Shown here: in pieces, positions 63,527-64,000 of the stretch
Numbering within the stretch: the stretch's first letter is position 1
Layout: every line of letters starts with the position of its first letter
Source: Amycolatopsis sp. MtRt-6
Lineage (GTDB): Bacteria > Actinomycetota > Actinomycetes > Mycobacteriales > Pseudonocardiaceae
Direction: 5' to 3'
NCBI RefSeq assembly: GCF_017308975.1
Contig: NZ_JADWPD010000046.1
Span: 1-64,000 of the forward strand
DNA length: 64,000 nt
Position numbers and translations under genes: made by a program
Notes under the pieces: model-generated
The model's input: only the letters and a program-made list of their open reading frames with translations
Databases searched by the model: none
Told to the model about the DNA's origin: nothing

Positions 63527-64000
63527 ATGTTGAACCGAAGAAAACTACTGGGGTGGGCGACGGCCGGAGGCGTGGTCGGTGGGGCGGCGCTGCTGCCTTC
63601 GGCCCTGACCCGGGAACCGAGCGCCGCGGAACACACCGGGCATGCCCCGGCCGCGGGCTCCGCGGCGGGCGGGGGCCGTCCGGCGGCGGGGCTGGGGGTT
63701 TTGTTCTCCCAGCGGCTGCCGATACCGCAGCAGCTGACGCCGATGCGGCGCGGCGACGGCGTCGACGTGTACAAGATCCCGATCAAGGCGGCGCAGCACG
63801 CCTTCCTGCCCGGCAAGCCGTCGCCGGTGCGCTCGTTCGGCGGCCAGTTCGTCGGGCCCACGATCCGAGCCAAGACCGGCACGCCGGTGGAGGTGACGTT
63901 CACCAACCAGCTGGACGTCCCGTCCAACGTGCACCTGCACGGCGGGCACAACGCCCAGGCCGACGACGGCCACCCGATGGACCTGCTCGCCCCGGGGCAG
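63527..64000 (+). CDS. Tat-exported multicopper oxidase, N-terminal part
   Basis: 158 residues visible; the gene continues past the window. MLNRRKLLGWATAGGVVGGAALLPSAL is a twin-arginine signal. The first cupredoxin domain shows FVGPTIRAKTGTPVEVTFTNQL and HLHGGHNAQADDGHP, the HxH copper ligands of domain 1 in CotA/phenoxazinone-synthase/bilirubin-oxidase types. Exported folded, it oxidises phenols, metals or bilins. GAGGAG precedes the ATG. Confidence 0.9.
   Translation, partial: MLNRRKLLGWATAGGVVGGAALLPSALTREPSAAEHTGHAPAAGSAAGGGRPAAGLGVLFSQRLPIPQQLTPMRRGDGVDVYKIPIKAAQHAFLPGKPSPVRSFGGQFVGPTIRAKTGTPVEVTFTNQLDVPSNVHLHGGHNAQADDGHPMDLLAPGQ

Overview
The window is a high-GC actinomycete chromosome, most likely Pseudonocardiales and plausibly Amycolatopsis. 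The evidence is the uniformly GC-rich codon use with many GTG starts, fused cydDC, a tandem universal-stress-protein (USP) region, a type VII secretion substrate cassette with a DUF3558 lipoprotein, MDMPI-type and Spo0M proteins, and the recurring 13-base word GTCCACTGTGGAC. Genus assignment is inference.

Layout. 1-4.7 kb: the end of cydA, then cydB and a fused cydDC (bd oxidase and its maturation exporter). 4.8-6.3 kb: a secreted GH43/CBM13 arabinan-active enzyme behind a LacI-type operator. 6.3-20.3 kb: a stress/hypoxia block with phosphoketolase, five USP genes (two lacking their N-terminal halves), two CBS proteins, an ArsR-SulP pair, an Acg-like nitroreductase and a CtpF-like P-type ATPase. 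It resembles the mycobacterial dormancy (DosR) gene set, and two similar box-like sites precede its minus-strand operons. 20.3-25.9 kb: two flavoenzymes, a tautomerase, an MFS exporter, an HbpS-like protein and a divergent TetR regulator with three operator copies.

26.3-33.4 kb is a tight seven-gene operon (bicupin, AsnB-type amidotransferase, PrpF-like isomerase, acyl-CoA dehydrogenase, dihydroorotase-like cyclic amidohydrolase, flavin reductase, DUF5519-like protein). I cannot match it to a named pathway. 33.4 and 43.4 kb are homopolymer-rich stretches that look like assembly artefacts. Between them lie GlsB, Spo0M, a metal-efflux MFS with a KmtR-like regulator, a two-component system, and two glycosyltransferases likely controlled by it.

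43.5-47.6 kb is decayed DNA (hydrolase and recombinase remnants) plus a GntR/YtrA-type regulator with its membrane partner. 47.6-50.0 kb encodes a compact T7SS substrate cassette. 50.7-59.4 kb carries secreted hydrolases (carboxylesterase, GH95 fucosidase, PhoD phosphatase) and an unusual membrane-tethered XRE protein whose outer glycosidase-like domain appears to lack both catalytic glutamates. It is divergent from a small secreted six-cysteine protein. 59.8-63.1 kb is a graveyard of nuclease, recombinase, IS5, epoxide-hydrolase and ImuB fragments ending at the 3' part of a tRNA-Pro gene, a probable old attachment site. The window closes in a Tat-exported multicopper oxidase.
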